Below the pieces are notes generated by a model. It saw only the letters and a program-made list of their open reading frames with translations. It was not told where the DNA came from and made no database searches. Below are positions 17,762 through 27,458 of a stretch of DNA of 64,000 nucleotides, one piece after another. This DNA comes from Ruminococcaceae bacterium UBA7075 (GTDB lineage: Bacteria; Bacillota; Clostridia; Oscillospirales; Acutalibacteraceae): the NCBI GenBank assembly GCA_002493635.1, contig DKZL01000071.1, forward strand, positions 13,771 through 77,770, in the 5' to 3' direction. A program made the position numbers and the translations under genes. The stretch's first letter is position 1; each line of letters begins with the position of its first letter.

Positions 17762-19121
17762 GGATAGCCTGTCCCGTGTGCTTCAATACGCCGCCAATCC
17801 AGACAAAACGGTTTTGTCGGACTTGAAGGCTGTTCTGCACTACGCCGAAAACAGCGACAAGACTGTTAATGAAGAAACCTGTTTTGTCACAGGCGTGAAC
17901 TGTAACGCTGACACAGCTTTTAAAGAAATGCTCGCCGTACAGGAGCGTTTCGGAAAAACAGGCAGAAACGTCGCTTATCACGCCTATCAGAGCTTTAAGA
18001 CTGGTGAAGTTACTCCCGAACTATGCCATCAGCTTGGCATTGAACTTGCCAAGAGAATGTGGGGCAGCGACCATCAGGTGTTGGTATCGACTCATCTAAA
18101 TACAGGTACGCTACACAACCACTTCGTCATAAATAGTATCAATATGTGGACGGGCAGAAAATTCAACTGCAACGAAGGAGAGTATTGGCGATTTAGAGGT
18201 TTATCCGACGAGCTTTGCTTCGAGTACGGTTTGATGTTAATCAAAAATCCAAAGGGTAAAACGCCCCGAAGCATTTACTTTGCTGAGAAGAACGAAGAAT
18301 CGACCACTTTCAATCTTATGCGTGAAGCAATTGACTTTGGTATAGAGCATTCATACAGCATATCAAGTTTTGATCGAGTGATGAAAAGTCAGGGCTATGT
18401 CGTCAATACAAATCCCCGACGAAGATACTGGACGATTCGCTCCGTAAACAGTAACAAGGCTGTAAGGATGTACCGCTTGGGTTAAGAATATACCAACGAC
18501 GCCATCCTCCGCAGAATCAAGGTTCATTATCAACAGTACGGCTACAGACATTTTGACGAGTATCATTCCGACAGAGTGAAAATGAGAAATTTTCATCCGA
18601 AGAGAGTAAAGTACCGTGGCAGTTTTAAATTGCTCAAGTGCTTTGGCGGCTTATACGCTACCTATCTGCATTATTGTTACCTGTTAGGCAAGCTACCTAA
18701 GCGGAATCAACGCAGACCTTTATCGCCCGAAATGCGTGAAGCGTGGCGGCATTTAGACAGGTTTTCACGACAGGTAACTCTGGTGTCTAATCAGAAGCTC
18801 AATACGCTTGATGACGTTCGGGATTATATCAGTCACTCCGAGCAAGGAATCAAGGAAGTCACCGAGCTTCGCCAAAAGATATACAACAAGCTGCGCCGTT
18901 GTAACGACGAGGGCAGAATATCGGAATTAAAAAAGAGCCGTGACGATTGCACCACACTCTTGCGTCAGCTCCGAAAAAACAAACGGATCGCCGAAACAAT
19001 TATCGAGGACAATCCGAAAATCAAAGAAAACATTCGTATAGAAACGCAGGCAAGAAATGAAGCCTATGGTTTAAACAAAAAACAGAAACAAAAATCAAAA
19101 CAAAGGAGTTATGAAAGATGA
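17733..19121 (+). pseudogene. Relaxase (MobA/VirD2 type) interrupted by a nonsense codon
   Basis: The start at 17733 follows AAAGGAGG; an in-frame ATG at 17706 lies inside mobC. The N-terminal relaxase domain has VLVSTHLNTGTLHNHFVINS with the metal-binding His residues (HNH) and the relaxase Tyr-containing front part. At 18483-18485 the codon after YRLG is TAA, and the same frame continues with EYTNDAILRRIKVHYQQYGY through a long basic, coiled-coil tail to 19121. A GAA-to-TAA change would explain it, since related proteins read through here. A truncated 250-residue protein might still be made. Confidence 0.85.
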
Positions 19122-19963
19122 CCAATATATCAATCAACAAATTACACGAATTCAAAGACCACCCCTACAAGGTGCTTGACAACGACGAGATGAACAGCTT
19201 AATTGAGAGCGTTCAGGAGCAGGGCATTATGTCGCCGCTGATTGTCCGTCCGCTTGAAGGTACAAAAGACGAGTACGAAATCATATCGGGACACCGCCGT
19301 TTTCGTGCGGCACAAAAGGCAGGGCTTGCAGAAGTTCCTGCCTTTATTCGTCCCGTCAGCCGTGACGAAGCAGCGATTATGGTGGTGGACAGCAATCTCC
19401 ACCGTGAAAATCTTTTGCCGTCGGAAAAGGCGTTCGCCTATAAACTGAAATATGACGCTCTGAAACGTCAGGGCAAGCGCACTGATTTAACTTCGTCGCA
19501 AGTTGCGACAAAGTTCGACAGCGCAACGGAAATAGGCAAACAAACTAACGAAAGCCGTGATACAGTTTATCGCTATATCCGTCTGACCAAGCTCATCCAT
19601 AATATTCTCAAAATGGTTGATGAACAGCGTATTGCTTTCAGCGTTGGCGTGGAGCTATCCTTTCTAACCGAATACGAACAACAGGATTTGTTTGAAGCAA
19701 TAGAATTAGAGGAAAAAACTCCCTCGCTATCACAGGTAATCCAAATGAAAAAGCTCTCTCAGTCAGGTAAACTTGTCAGCGAAACCATATCAAAAATTAT
19801 ATCCGAGGAAAAACCCAATCAACGAGAGAAAATCAGCTTTCAGCTCGATGAACTGAGCAAGTATTTCCCAAAGAAATTCACGCCGCAGGATATTTACAAG
19901 CGCTTACTCAAATTAGCGCAGGACGATTACAGACGTAGACAGCGCAACAGGGAGGAACGATAA
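19118..19963 (+). CDS. ParB/RepB/Spo0J family protein of the mobilizable element
   Basis: A 281-residue ParB-like protein. The N-terminal nuclease-like domain has VQEQGIMSPLIVRP, IISGHRRFRAAQKAGL and VDSNLHRENLLPSEKAFAYK. A helix-turn-helix region with ESRDTVYRYIRLTKL follows. No partner parA is visible, as is common on such elements, where the protein may regulate or stabilise rather than segregate. The ATG overlaps the relaxase stop (ATGA), and the next gene overlaps its stop (TAATG), so the genes form one operon. Confidence 0.88.
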   Translation: MTNISINKLHEFKDHPYKVLDNDEMNSLIESVQEQGIMSPLIVRPLEGTKDEYEIISGHRRFRAAQKAGLAEVPAFIRPVSRDEAAIMVVDSNLHRENLLPSEKAFAYKLKYDALKRQGKRTDLTSSQVATKFDSATEIGKQTNESRDTVYRYIRLTKLIHNILKMVDEQRIAFSVGVELSFLTEYEQQDLFEAIELEEKTPSLSQVIQMKKLSQSGKLVSETISKIISEEKPNQREKISFQLDELSKYFPKKFTPQDIYKRLLKLAQDDYRRRQRNREER

Positions 19964-20220
19964 TGAGCATTATACAATCACTTTACGGCGAAGAACACGA
20001 ATACAAAGTCAACGGCGCTACCTACATTGTGTCGGCGGCGTTCAAGCACACAGGACGGAAAGAGGACAACACCTCTTTCCCGACTTTTGTTAAAAGGATA
20101 ATAAACAGCGATTTCGCACATTTGATAATCACCAAGGAAAATGATACTATGGCAGCAGAAAATGTGTGTTCGGCTTTCGGAAAGGAGGACAACATTGCAG
20201 TCGAAAAAGAAACAGGATAA
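19963..20220 (+). CDS. TnpW-like transposon-encoded protein
   Basis: An 85-residue protein immediately before the recombinase. KVNGATYIVSAAFKHTGRK and the following TSFPTFVKRIINSD resemble the TnpW family, small proteins encoded upstream of TnpX-type recombinases. Their function is not settled. The start codon overlaps the ParB-like stop. The last 26 bases overlap the TTG start of the recombinase, which suggests coupled translation. Confidence 0.65.
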   Translation: MSIIQSLYGEEHEYKVNGATYIVSAAFKHTGRKEDNTSFPTFVKRIINSDFAHLIITKENDTMAAENVCSAFGKEDNIAVEKETG

Positions 20221-21903
20221 GGCTGGCATTACCGCCTTGTACTGCCGCCTTTCCCGTGATGACGGCGTGGAAGGTGACAGTAACTCGGTCGCCAATCAAA
20301 AGAAATTGTTAAAACGTTTTGCAAAGGAAAATGGGCTAACCAATACCCGATACTATGTTGACGATGGCTATACCGGTACAAATTTTGAGCGTCCCGGTTT
20401 TCAGAAGATGATCGAGGACATTGACCTCGGATATATCTCAACGGTGATTGTCAAAGATCTGTCCCGTCTCGGACGGCGATACGATATGGTCGGATATTAT
20501 ATGGACACCTATTTTCCCGACAGAGATGTTCGGTTCATCGCCGTTAACGACAATATCGACAGCGACGAAGGTGAAAGTGAAATTGCGCCGTTCAAAAATG
20601 TGTTGAACGAGTTTTATGCGAGGGACATTAGCAAAAAATGTCGATCATCCTATCGTATCAGGGGTAGCACACAGGCGAGCCGTTAGCTCCGCCGCCATAT
20701 GGATATATCAAATCTCCCGATAATTCTAAGAAGTGGGTTATTGATCCCGAAGCGGCACAGGTCGTTCGTGACATCTTCAAAATAGCGCTTGAAGGTAAGA
20801 GCAACGAAACGATTGCCCGTATATTGCAGGAGCGCAAGGTGCTGATTCCTATGGCGTATTGGCAAGAAAAGGGTATTCGAAAAGGTGGTAAGGTAACGCA
20901 GCCTAACAAATACAAGTGGTGCAAAACCACTGTTACCAAAATACTAACCCAACAGGAGTATTGCGGCGATATCATCAACTTCAAGACCTACTCCAAATCC
21001 TATAAGAACAAGAAGCGTTACGACAACCCAAAAGAGAATTGGGTAATCTTCAAGGACGTTCACGAGTCGATTATCAGCCGTGATGATTTTGAGTTAATGC
21101 AGACGCTTGTCGTAAAGACAAAGCGCCGTGCTCCTAAACAGGAAAACGGCGAAAAGGATATGTTTTGTGACTTTCTCTACTGTGCCGATTGCGGCAGCAA
21201 ATTATGGTATCACACGAATACCACCAACAAGGAAATCCATTATTTCAGCTGTTCCAACTACAAAAAGGATACCCGAGGCAACTGTGAAACACGGCACTAT
21301 ATCCGTGCTGATGCCATTGAGCATGTAGTTGTGCTTGAATTAAAGAGATTAGCAAAGTATTTGGAATCTCACGAGGAAGAATTTGCAAAGCTCCTCGCTG
21401 AGAAAACCAACGCCGATATGTTGGCGGAGCAAAAAACCTTAGAAACAGAGCTAAATCGGGTAACCGCCCGAAATGAAATGCTCACTTCACTTTTCGCAAA
21501 AACCTACGAGGACAATGTTTCTGGCAAGCTAAGCGATGAGATGTATATGGAGCTTTCGCACAAATATGAGGTTGAACGCCTTGAACTGAAAACAAAGATT
21601 TTTGAGTACAAGGAACGCCTTGCCAAAATCAGCGAAATGGAGCAAAACAAAGATGACTTTCTTAAGGCTGTCAGGAAGTTTATGGAGATGGAATCCTTAA
21701 CCGCGCCAATGCTCCGAGATCTTATCGACCACATCGACGTGTACGAAAAGGAAGGCGGCAAAAAGAACTACACTCAACGCATCGTCATCTATTATCGCTT
21801 TGTCGGCTACTTAGAGCTACCATCATCAGAGGACGAGAACTACAAAGCCAACACCCGAAAAGGCGTAGACGTGGAGTATATTCCCACAGTAAAATCCGCA
21901 TAA
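20195..21903 (+). pseudogene. Large serine recombinase (TnpX-like), frameshifted
   Basis: TTG at 20195 is preceded by AAAGGAGG. The resolvase domain is complete, with ITALYCRLSRDD (catalytic Ser), DGYTGTNFERPGFQKM and VKDLSRLGRRYDMVGYYMD. After SSYRIRGST the frame is lost. Reading on two bases later gives GEPLAPPPYGYIKSPDN and the rest of the recombinase, zinc-ribbon (CADCGSKLWYH, CSNYKKDTRGNC) and coiled-coil domains up to 21903. The likely lesion is an extra CA in the ACACA run near 20667. Nothing suggests programmed frameshifting, so the enzyme is inactive unless corrected. Confidence 0.88.
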
Positions 21904-21910
21904 GAGAAAA

Positions 21911-21938
21911 GGTGAGCAGGCACATCAACCTGCTCACC
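21911..21938. terminator. Hairpin after the recombinase
   Basis: Perfect 10-bp inverted repeat GGTGAGCAGG / CCTGCTCACC with an 8-base loop, starting 7 bases after the recombinase stop. There is no T-run on either strand, so it may be a weak terminator or part of the element end. Confidence 0.5.
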
Positions 21939-21963
21939 GAATACATAAAGGTAGAAATTGAAT

Positions 21964-22004
21964 AAAAAATGAGTGTCCATAACATAAATCCGTTATGAAC
22001 ACTC
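21964..22004 (-). terminator. Rho-independent terminator of tRNA-Leu
   Basis: On the minus strand, GAGTGTTCATAAC pairs with GTTATGGACACTC (one mismatch) across an 8-base loop, followed by ATTTTTT. It lies 5 bases after the CCA end of the tRNA and marks native chromosome sequence. Confidence 0.85.
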
Positions 22005-22008
22005 ATAC

Positions 22009-22095
22009 TGGTGCAGGTAACAGGACTTGAACCTGCATGAATTTGCATTCATATGGACCTGAACCATACGCGTCTGCCAATTCCGCCATACCTGC
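22009..22095 (-). tRNA. tRNA-Leu (CAG)
   Basis: The minus strand folds as a class II tRNA of 87 nt with encoded CCA. The acceptor stem pairs GCAGGTA with TACCTGC. The D arm contains GGCGGAATTGGCAGACGC. The anticodon stem TATGG/CCATA holds loop TTCAGGT, giving anticodon CAG. A long variable arm (TGAA/TTCA) and T-loop TTCAAGT follow. The long variable arm and anticodon agree on leucine. It reads toward the mobilizable element, but no copy of its 3' end is seen at the element's other end. Confidence 0.95.
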
Positions 22096-22297
22096 ATACT
22101 ATTTTTATTACTCCTAAATTTTTACACGGTGGAGCTACCGAGGTGGAGCTTACTTTCAATTAAAAATTTACTGTTCAGCTTAATCCACATGGACAGAAAC
22201 AAAACTACCATTTCTACCAACACACATTATATCAAAGAAATGGTGAAAAGTCAAATAAAAAATAAAATATGTATATACTGTTTAATTGAAGGTTTAA

Positions 22298-22326
22298 TTG
22301 AACTATGTTATTTTGTATGATATAAT
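22298..22326 (+). promoter_or_regulatory. Sigma-A promoter of the WYL regulator
   Basis: TTGAAC, a 17-base spacer and a perfect TATAAT lie 38 bases before the start codon at 22364. Confidence 0.7.
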
Positions 22327-22363
22327 TCAGGCAAGAATAATATTGAAACGGAAATATAATAAA

Positions 22364-22993
22364 ATGAAGACAGACAGAATTCTTGAAATAATAATATATC
22401 TGTTGAATCATGACAATGTGCCTGCAAAATATTTTGCAGAGCGTTTTAATGTATCACTCAGGACAATACAGCGTGATATGATAACTATTTCATCAATCGG
22501 TATACCTGTTTACGCAAATCTCGGAAAGCAGGGAGGTTACTCAATCCTGCCTGAATACAAGATTAGAAATTATGAAATTCGTGATGATGAACAGCAGATG
22601 ATTAAGGGTGCATTGGAAACTCTTGCGACTTCATACACTAACGAAACACTGAATAAGTTAATCGAAAAATACAATGCTTTGATTGATGACAAAGAAAAAC
22701 GCATATTCTGGGATTTCAGCGTATCAAAAGAGAATTCTGAAGTTCAGAATATTAATTCAGTTCTTGAAAAAGCTATAAGCAATAGAAATTATGTTTCATT
22801 TACATACAGAAACGCAAACGGTGGTGTGTCAAGCAAATACATCGAGCCACTTGCTATTCATTATAAGTGGTATGCATGGTACTTATTTGCTTATTCTCCT
22901 CAAAAACAGTCCTACATAACATTTAAGGTTGCAAGAATTTCGGACTTAACTGTTGATAATAAAAAATCAACCTTAAATCACGGAGATATATGA
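22364..22993 (+). CDS. HTH/WYL-domain transcriptional regulator
   Basis: A 209-residue regulator. The ATG at 22364 sits after the promoter; a longer frame from 22298 would begin inside the promoter. The N-terminus is an HTH_11-type winged helix (DRILEIIIYLLNHDNVPAKY then LRTIQRDMITISSIGIPVYA, then GGYSILPEYK). The C-terminus is a WYL domain with YVSFTYRNANGG, YIEPLAIHYKWYAWYLFAYS and FKVARISDL. Such proteins are ligand-responsive regulators. At 209 residues it is shorter than the usual 300, because the C-terminal extension domain is missing. The next small gene overlaps its stop. Confidence 0.88.
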   Translation: MKTDRILEIIIYLLNHDNVPAKYFAERFNVSLRTIQRDMITISSIGIPVYANLGKQGGYSILPEYKIRNYEIRDDEQQMIKGALETLATSYTNETLNKLIEKYNALIDDKEKRIFWDFSVSKENSEVQNINSVLEKAISNRNYVSFTYRNANGGVSSKYIEPLAIHYKWYAWYLFAYSPQKQSYITFKVARISDLTVDNKKSTLNHGDI

Positions 22994-23181
22994 CACGTCT
23001 TACATTTACAAAAGAAAACAATATGCTTGTGGGAACAATTCTTGAAAATGAAAACGCCAAATGGGTATTTAAGGAAATTACTGATAACACTTTCCACTGG
23101 CAAAATATAACTGTTCTTGATAATGGTGAATGGAGAGTAAATAATGATATTTTTGCAAAACGAAAATATATCAACAAATAA
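22990..23181 (+). CDS. Small hypothetical protein coupled to the WYL regulator
   Basis: A 63-residue protein, MTRLTFTKENNMLVGTILEN onward, with TFHWQNITVLDNGEWRVNND. It is probably a small beta-rich domain. The start codon overlaps the regulator's stop (ATGA), so it is likely translated with it. No membrane span or signal peptide. I cannot assign a function. It could alternatively be the separated remnant of a domain once fused to the regulator or its target. Confidence 0.6.
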   Translation: MTRLTFTKENNMLVGTILENENAKWVFKEITDNTFHWQNITVLDNGEWRVNNDIFAKRKYINK

Positions 23182-23270
23182 TTTTGAAGTGCAGTTTAGA
23201 ATTATTTTTGCAGATTAAAAAACATTATAGTTACTCATAATATACAGTAAAAAATTATATGATTTCTGAT

Positions 23271-23308
23271 AAAAATGCTCACAGACTTTATTGTCCGTGA
23301 GCATTTTT
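23271..23308. terminator. Bidirectional terminator between the WYL gene pair and hydA
   Basis: AAAAATGCTCAC and GTGAGCATTTTT form a long hairpin with A-run and T-run on opposite sides, so it can stop transcription from both directions. It lies between convergent genes. Confidence 0.85.
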
Positions 23309-23376
23309 CAATAATACAAATTTATTGTTGTATTAATTATAGCGGGTTCTTGTTGCTGATATAATCTAAAAAGCCT

Positions 23377-25077
23377 TTATTCGCAGGTTTTATAATGAAC
23401 ATGGAGCAACTCGTGTGCTCTGTCTTTTAAAAGACCTATTGAATAGAGGTCGTTGGCAACAGGGTTTTCATTTGACCGTTTAATCATAGCAGATTTGTCT
23501 GTAGTATACAGACCTTTGGCTCTTTCTTTTTTGCCGTCAACATAGGAGAACGGTTGACCTGCTCCGCCTATGCATCCCATCGGACAAGCCATAACCTCAA
23601 CAAAATCAAAATGTTCTTCACCGCTTTTGATTTTTTCAATCAATGCGTCGGCATTTCCAAGACCTGAAACAACAGCCACTCTTAATGCAGTATCACCAAG
23701 GGTAATGTAAGCCGCCTTAACGCCCTCGAGACCTCTTACTCCGCAATACTCAATTTCTTTAAGAGCACTTGTTGTATTATTTGCAACTCTTCTTAATGCA
23801 GCCTCAGCAACACCGCCTGTTACACCAAAAATCATACCTGCGCCTGAGCTTATGCTGAACGGCATATCAGGGGCAGAGGGTTCAATTTCGTTGAATTGAA
23901 TACCAAGCTCGGTAATCATTGTCGCAAGCTCCTGCGTTGTGATTACATAGTCAACATCGGGTACACCGTTGGTTTTGAATTCATCTCTTGCAGCCTCGTA
24001 TTTTTTAGCAGTACAAGGCATAACAGCAATAGAAACAGTTTTCTGATTGGTTTCTTCATCTGCTTTTTTATAGTAATCCTTAATTACAGCACCGAACATC
24101 TGCATAGGTGATTTGCAGGTTGATACATATTTCATAAGGTCGGGATGCTTTGTTTCAACAAATCTTACCCAGCCGGGGCAACAGGATGTAAACAACGGCA
24201 TTTCAGTGTCGCCTCTGTTAATTTTATCAACAAGTTCCTGAGCTTCTTCAATAATCGTCAAATCAGCAGCAAATGAAGTGTCAAACACTGTATCAAATCC
24301 GCACATTCTGAGTGCAGTAAATATTTTTCCTATTGAATCATCACCCGGATTTAATCCGAATTCTTCACCGAGAGCAACTCTTACGGCAGGTGCTACCTGA
24401 ACGACAGTTCTTGTATTTGCATCGTACAATGCCTTCCAGACATTCTTTAAATCGCTCTTAATTGTAATTGCGCCTGTCGGGCATACAGCGGCACATTGAC
24501 CGCAGTTTACGCAGTCTGTTTCAGCAATATTTTTGCCGAAAGCAGGTGTTACAATCATATCTGCACCACGGTTTGCAAAGTCTATAGCGCCTACATGCTG
24601 AACCTCGTTGCACATTCTTACGCAGTCGCCGCAGAGAATACATTTCATAGGGTCACGCACTATTGAATATGACGAATTATCGATCGGAATAAATTCTCGT
24701 GTGTCTTTAAATCTTACTTTTGTCAGACCGAATCTTGCAGCTAACATTTGCAGACGGCATTTTCCGCTTTTCTTACAGGTTGTACAGTCACGACAGTGTG
24801 AAGAAAGCAGCAGTTCCAAAATCATTTTGCGGTAATCGTGCAAACGTGATGTGTTGGTTCTGATAACCATTTTGTCATAGGGCAGGGTAGAGCAGGCAGC
24901 CATAATTCTGCCTCTGTCATCCTCAACAACACACATACGGCATGCGCCGTAAATTGATAAATCTGAATAGTAACAGAAGGTAGGAAGATGTATACCGGCC
25001 TTTCTGATTACCTGAAGTATATTTCTTTCATCGGTAAATTCTACACGAATACCGTCAATAATCATATGCTTTGGCAT
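23377..25077 (-). CDS. hydA: [FeFe]-hydrogenase catalytic subunit, electron-bifurcating type
   Basis: A 566-residue group A [FeFe]-hydrogenase that reduces protons to H2. Order of domains: an N-terminal [2Fe-2S] domain (CYYSDLSIYGACRMCVVE), the His-Cys3 cluster (HCRDCTTCKKSGKC), two [4Fe-4S] motifs (CILCGDCVRMCNEV, CVNCGQCAAVCPTG), and the H-cluster domain with TSCCPGW, MPCTAKKYEA and EVMACPMGCIGGAGQP. All H-cluster cysteines are present. RBS AAGGAGG lies before the ATG. It is the third gene after the NuoE- and NuoF-like subunits, the arrangement of NADH/ferredoxin-coupled HydABC or HndACD enzymes. Confidence 0.96.
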   Translation of the reverse strand: MPKHMIIDGIRVEFTDERNILQVIRKAGIHLPTFCYYSDLSIYGACRMCVVEDDRGRIMAACSTLPYDKMVIRTNTSRLHDYRKMILELLLSSHCRDCTTCKKSGKCRLQMLAARFGLTKVRFKDTREFIPIDNSSYSIVRDPMKCILCGDCVRMCNEVQHVGAIDFANRGADMIVTPAFGKNIAETDCVNCGQCAAVCPTGAITIKSDLKNVWKALYDANTRTVVQVAPAVRVALGEEFGLNPGDDSIGKIFTALRMCGFDTVFDTSFAADLTIIEEAQELVDKINRGDTEMPLFTSCCPGWVRFVETKHPDLMKYVSTCKSPMQMFGAVIKDYYKKADEETNQKTVSIAVMPCTAKKYEAARDEFKTNGVPDVDYVITTQELATMITELGIQFNEIEPSAPDMPFSISSGAGMIFGVTGGVAEAALRRVANNTTSALKEIEYCGVRGLEGVKAAYITLGDTALRVAVVSGLGNADALIEKIKSGEEHFDFVEVMACPMGCIGGAGQPFSYVDGKKERAKGLYTTDKSAMIKRSNENPVANDLYSIGLLKDRAHELLHVHYKTCE

Positions 25078-25089
25078 TGTTGTTCCTCC

Positions 25090-26982
25090 TTATTCATAAG
25101 ATATAGCGCCGAATTTACAGCCGTCCATACAAGTACCGCATTTGATACATTTTTGAGTATCAATGGTGTGGGGTTTCTTGATTTCGCCTGTAATAGCATT
25201 GACCGGGCACATTCTTGCACATTTTGTACAGCCTCGGCATTTGTCGGGATCAATAACAAGATTTACGAGAGCCTTGCACTGACCTGCCGGACATTTGTGG
25301 TCAACAACATGGGCTATATATTCATCTCTGAAATATTTAAGTGTTGAAACAACAGGGGATGCCGCAGTTTTTCCGAGTCCGCAAAGTGCAGTATTGGAAA
25401 TTGTATCGGCAAGCTCCTCAAGCATTGATATATGCTCAAGGGTACCTCTGCCTTCTGTAATATCTGTGAGTAGCTCAAGCATTCTTTTTGTGCCTTCACG
25501 ACAGGGCACACATTTGCCGCAGCTTTCATTCTGAGTGAACTGCATAAAAAATCTTGCAACCTCAACCATACAGTTGTGGTGGTTCATAACTACAAGTCCG
25601 CCCGAACCAATCATAGCACCCACCTTTTTTAGACTATCAAAGTCCATATTAAGGTCAAGATGGTTTTCTGTTGCACTTATACACAGACATCCGCCGCTCG
25701 GGCCGCCAATCTGTACACCCTTGAATTCACCGTCTTTGACACCGCCGCCTACATCAAAAATTACCTCTCTTAGCTTTGTTCCCATAGGAACTTCAATAAG
25801 ACCTGTATTCACAACATTGCCAGTCAGCGCAAATGCCTTAGTACCGTGGTTATTTTCAGGTCCGTATTGCTTGTACCACTCTGCACCCTTGTTAATAATA
25901 GGAGGTACATTGCAGAAAGTTTCAACATTATTCAGTACAGTAGGTTTATTAAACAGACCGTGTTCAACAGTTCTCGGAGGTTTAACTCTCGGCATACCTC
26001 TGTTGCCCTCAATTGACGTGGTAAGAGCAGAACCCTCACCGCATACAAATGCGCCGGCACCCTGACTTATTTTTATATCAAAGTCAAAGCCGGAATTAAG
26101 TATGTTTTTACCAAGCAAGCCTCGTGCCGTTGCTTTGCTGATTGCTATACTTAGTCTTTCAACAGCAAGCGGATATTCAGCACGAACATAAATGTAGCCG
26201 TGATGAGCCTTAGTTGCAATACCTGCAATTATCATACCCTCAATAACTTTGTGAGGGTCGCCCTCCATCATTGAACGGTCCATAAATGCGCCGGGATCAC
26301 CCTCATCACCGTTGCAGACAACATATTTTTCTTCTTCAGTCTGTTTAAGAACGGATGCCCATTTTCTGCCGGTGGGGAATCCGCCGCCGCCTCGTCCCCT
26401 TAAGGATGATTCGGTAATTTCTTCAATTATTTCCTCGGGAGTCATATCAAACAAAGCCTTTGCAACAGCCTGATAGCCGCCCTCGGCAATGTATTCTACG
26501 ATTGATTCTGCGTTGATTTTACCGCAGTGTTCAAGTGCAATTCTTGTTTGTTTTTTATAGAATGGAATGTCATCCTGTTTTGGGTATGCGGTACCGTTTG
26601 AATCATGGTAAACAAGTCTTTCAACTATCTCATTTCCGATGATTGTCTTTTCTACAATCTCTTCGCAATCCTCAACCTTAACTTTTGTATACAGAATTCC
26701 GCCCGGTTCAATTCTGAGCAAAGGTCCTTTTTCACAAAAACCGTGACATCCGCTTTTCTTGATGCCGACAGAATCGTGTTCTGGTTCTTTTTCAAGCTTG
26801 ACAACGCAGTTTATGCCCTTTTCAAGCATAATTTCATTCAATTTGGCGAAGATTTTAAGAGAGCCGCCTGCAACACAGCCTGTTCCTCCGCAAACAAGAA
26901 TTTGCTTTTTCTGATTCTGAAGTGATTTTAAGTATTCCCTTTGTTTTTGATCAAGCTCTTGTCTGGTGCGAATTTTCATCAT
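25090..26982 (-). CDS. hydB: NADH-binding (NuoF-like) subunit of the bifurcating hydrogenase
   Basis: A 630-residue protein. The N-terminal thioredoxin-like [2Fe-2S] domain has CGGTGCVAGG and GCHGFCEKGP. A NuoF core follows with the glycine-rich FMN/NADH loops (LRGRGGGGFPTGRKW, NGDEGDPGAFMDRSMMEGDP) and the N3-cluster motif ESCGKCVPCREGTKR. The C-terminal ferredoxin domain has CRGCTKCARMCPVNAI and CIKCGTCMDGCKFGAI. This is the full domain set of HydB. RBS AAGGAGG; it overlaps the hydC stop by 4 bases, so the two are translationally coupled. An alternative start one codon in is possible. Confidence 0.95.
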   Translation of the reverse strand: MMKIRTRQELDQKQREYLKSLQNQKKQILVCGGTGCVAGGSLKIFAKLNEIMLEKGINCVVKLEKEPEHDSVGIKKSGCHGFCEKGPLLRIEPGGILYTKVKVEDCEEIVEKTIIGNEIVERLVYHDSNGTAYPKQDDIPFYKKQTRIALEHCGKINAESIVEYIAEGGYQAVAKALFDMTPEEIIEEITESSLRGRGGGGFPTGRKWASVLKQTEEEKYVVCNGDEGDPGAFMDRSMMEGDPHKVIEGMIIAGIATKAHHGYIYVRAEYPLAVERLSIAISKATARGLLGKNILNSGFDFDIKISQGAGAFVCGEGSALTTSIEGNRGMPRVKPPRTVEHGLFNKPTVLNNVETFCNVPPIINKGAEWYKQYGPENNHGTKAFALTGNVVNTGLIEVPMGTKLREVIFDVGGGVKDGEFKGVQIGGPSGGCLCISATENHLDLNMDFDSLKKVGAMIGSGGLVVMNHHNCMVEVARFFMQFTQNESCGKCVPCREGTKRMLELLTDITEGRGTLEHISMLEELADTISNTALCGLGKTAASPVVSTLKYFRDEYIAHVVDHKCPAGQCKALVNLVIDPDKCRGCTKCARMCPVNAITGEIKKPHTIDTQKCIKCGTCMDGCKFGAISYE

Positions 26983-27458
26983 GATGCAGATTCCTCCTTA
27001 AGCTGTTTAATTAATTCTCTTGCCTTTTCCGGATTCATTGCAGGGTGAACCTCATCATTTACAGTACAGGCAGGAGCAAGTCCGCACGCACCAAGACATG
27101 AAACGGTTTCAACAGTAAACATCATATCATCAGTGGTAGGCTTTTCTGCCGTAACACCTAAAATTTTGCGGAATTCTTCAAGCACTGGGACACTTTTCCG
27201 TACGTGACAGGCAGTACCGTCACAGATTTTTATTATGTACTTGCCCTTTGCATCAAGAGAAAAATTCTCATAGAATGTAGCTACACCATAAATTTTAGCT
27301 TCAGGAATATTCAGCTTTTTAGCAATGTATTTCAAATGCTCTTCAGGCAGATAGTGGTATTCTTTCTGAATATCCTGCATTATGGCGATTACAAGATTCG
27401 GACTGAAATTATGTGCCTGCATAATTTCATCCAGTTTTTTCATTTCTTCAGTTTTCAC
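26979..27458 (-). CDS. hydC: NuoE-like [2Fe-2S] subunit of the bifurcating hydrogenase
   Basis: A 159-residue thioredoxin-like protein with a GTG start, chosen because AAAGGAG sits 9 bases upstream. A helical N-terminal part (LVIAIMQDIQKEYHYLPEEH) precedes the cluster-binding cysteines in CDGTACHVRKS and SCLGACGLAP. In HydABC it belongs to the flavin-linked electron path with HydB. First gene of the operon on the minus strand; its upstream region is the 400-bp gap to 27857. Confidence 0.93.
   Translation of the reverse strand: MKTEEMKKLDEIMQAHNFSPNLVIAIMQDIQKEYHYLPEEHLKYIAKKLNIPEAKIYGVATFYENFSLDAKGKYIIKICDGTACHVRKSVPVLEEFRKILGVTAEKPTTDDMMFTVETVSCLGACGLAPACTVNDEVHPAMNPEKARELIKQLKEESAS

Larger units (their letters stand above)
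17020..21950 (+). mobile_element. Degraded integrative mobilizable element (TnpX/Mob type)
   Basis: A block of about 4.9 kb, visibly more GC-rich than its surroundings, with the gene order small ORF, mobC, relaxase, parB-like, tnpW-like and large serine recombinase. This set recalls Tn4451/Tn5397-like and related mobilizable elements of Clostridia. No cargo gene is left. Both key enzymes are broken (nonsense codon at 18483; 2-base frameshift near 20667), so the element should be immobile by itself. The ends are estimates: the left from where the truncated TPR gene changes composition, the right from the hairpin after the recombinase and the start of native tRNA sequence. No flanking att repeat could be assigned. 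Confidence 0.75.

Noticed and set aside
20640..20700. Programmed frameshift in the TnpX-like recombinase
   Set aside because: No slippery heptamer or downstream pseudoknot is evident, the shift is by two bases in an ACACA run, and the relaxase of the same element is also broken. Decay is simpler.
21960..22095. tRNA-Leu as integration target of the mobilizable element
   Set aside because: The tRNA 3' end faces the element, but no duplicate of it occurs near 17020 and the recombinase is of the serine type. The intact terminator between tRNA and element also argues against it.
22129..22320. 63-codon + strand frame between tRNA-Leu and the WYL gene
   Set aside because: It has no ribosome binding site, odd composition, and overlaps the WYL gene promoter.
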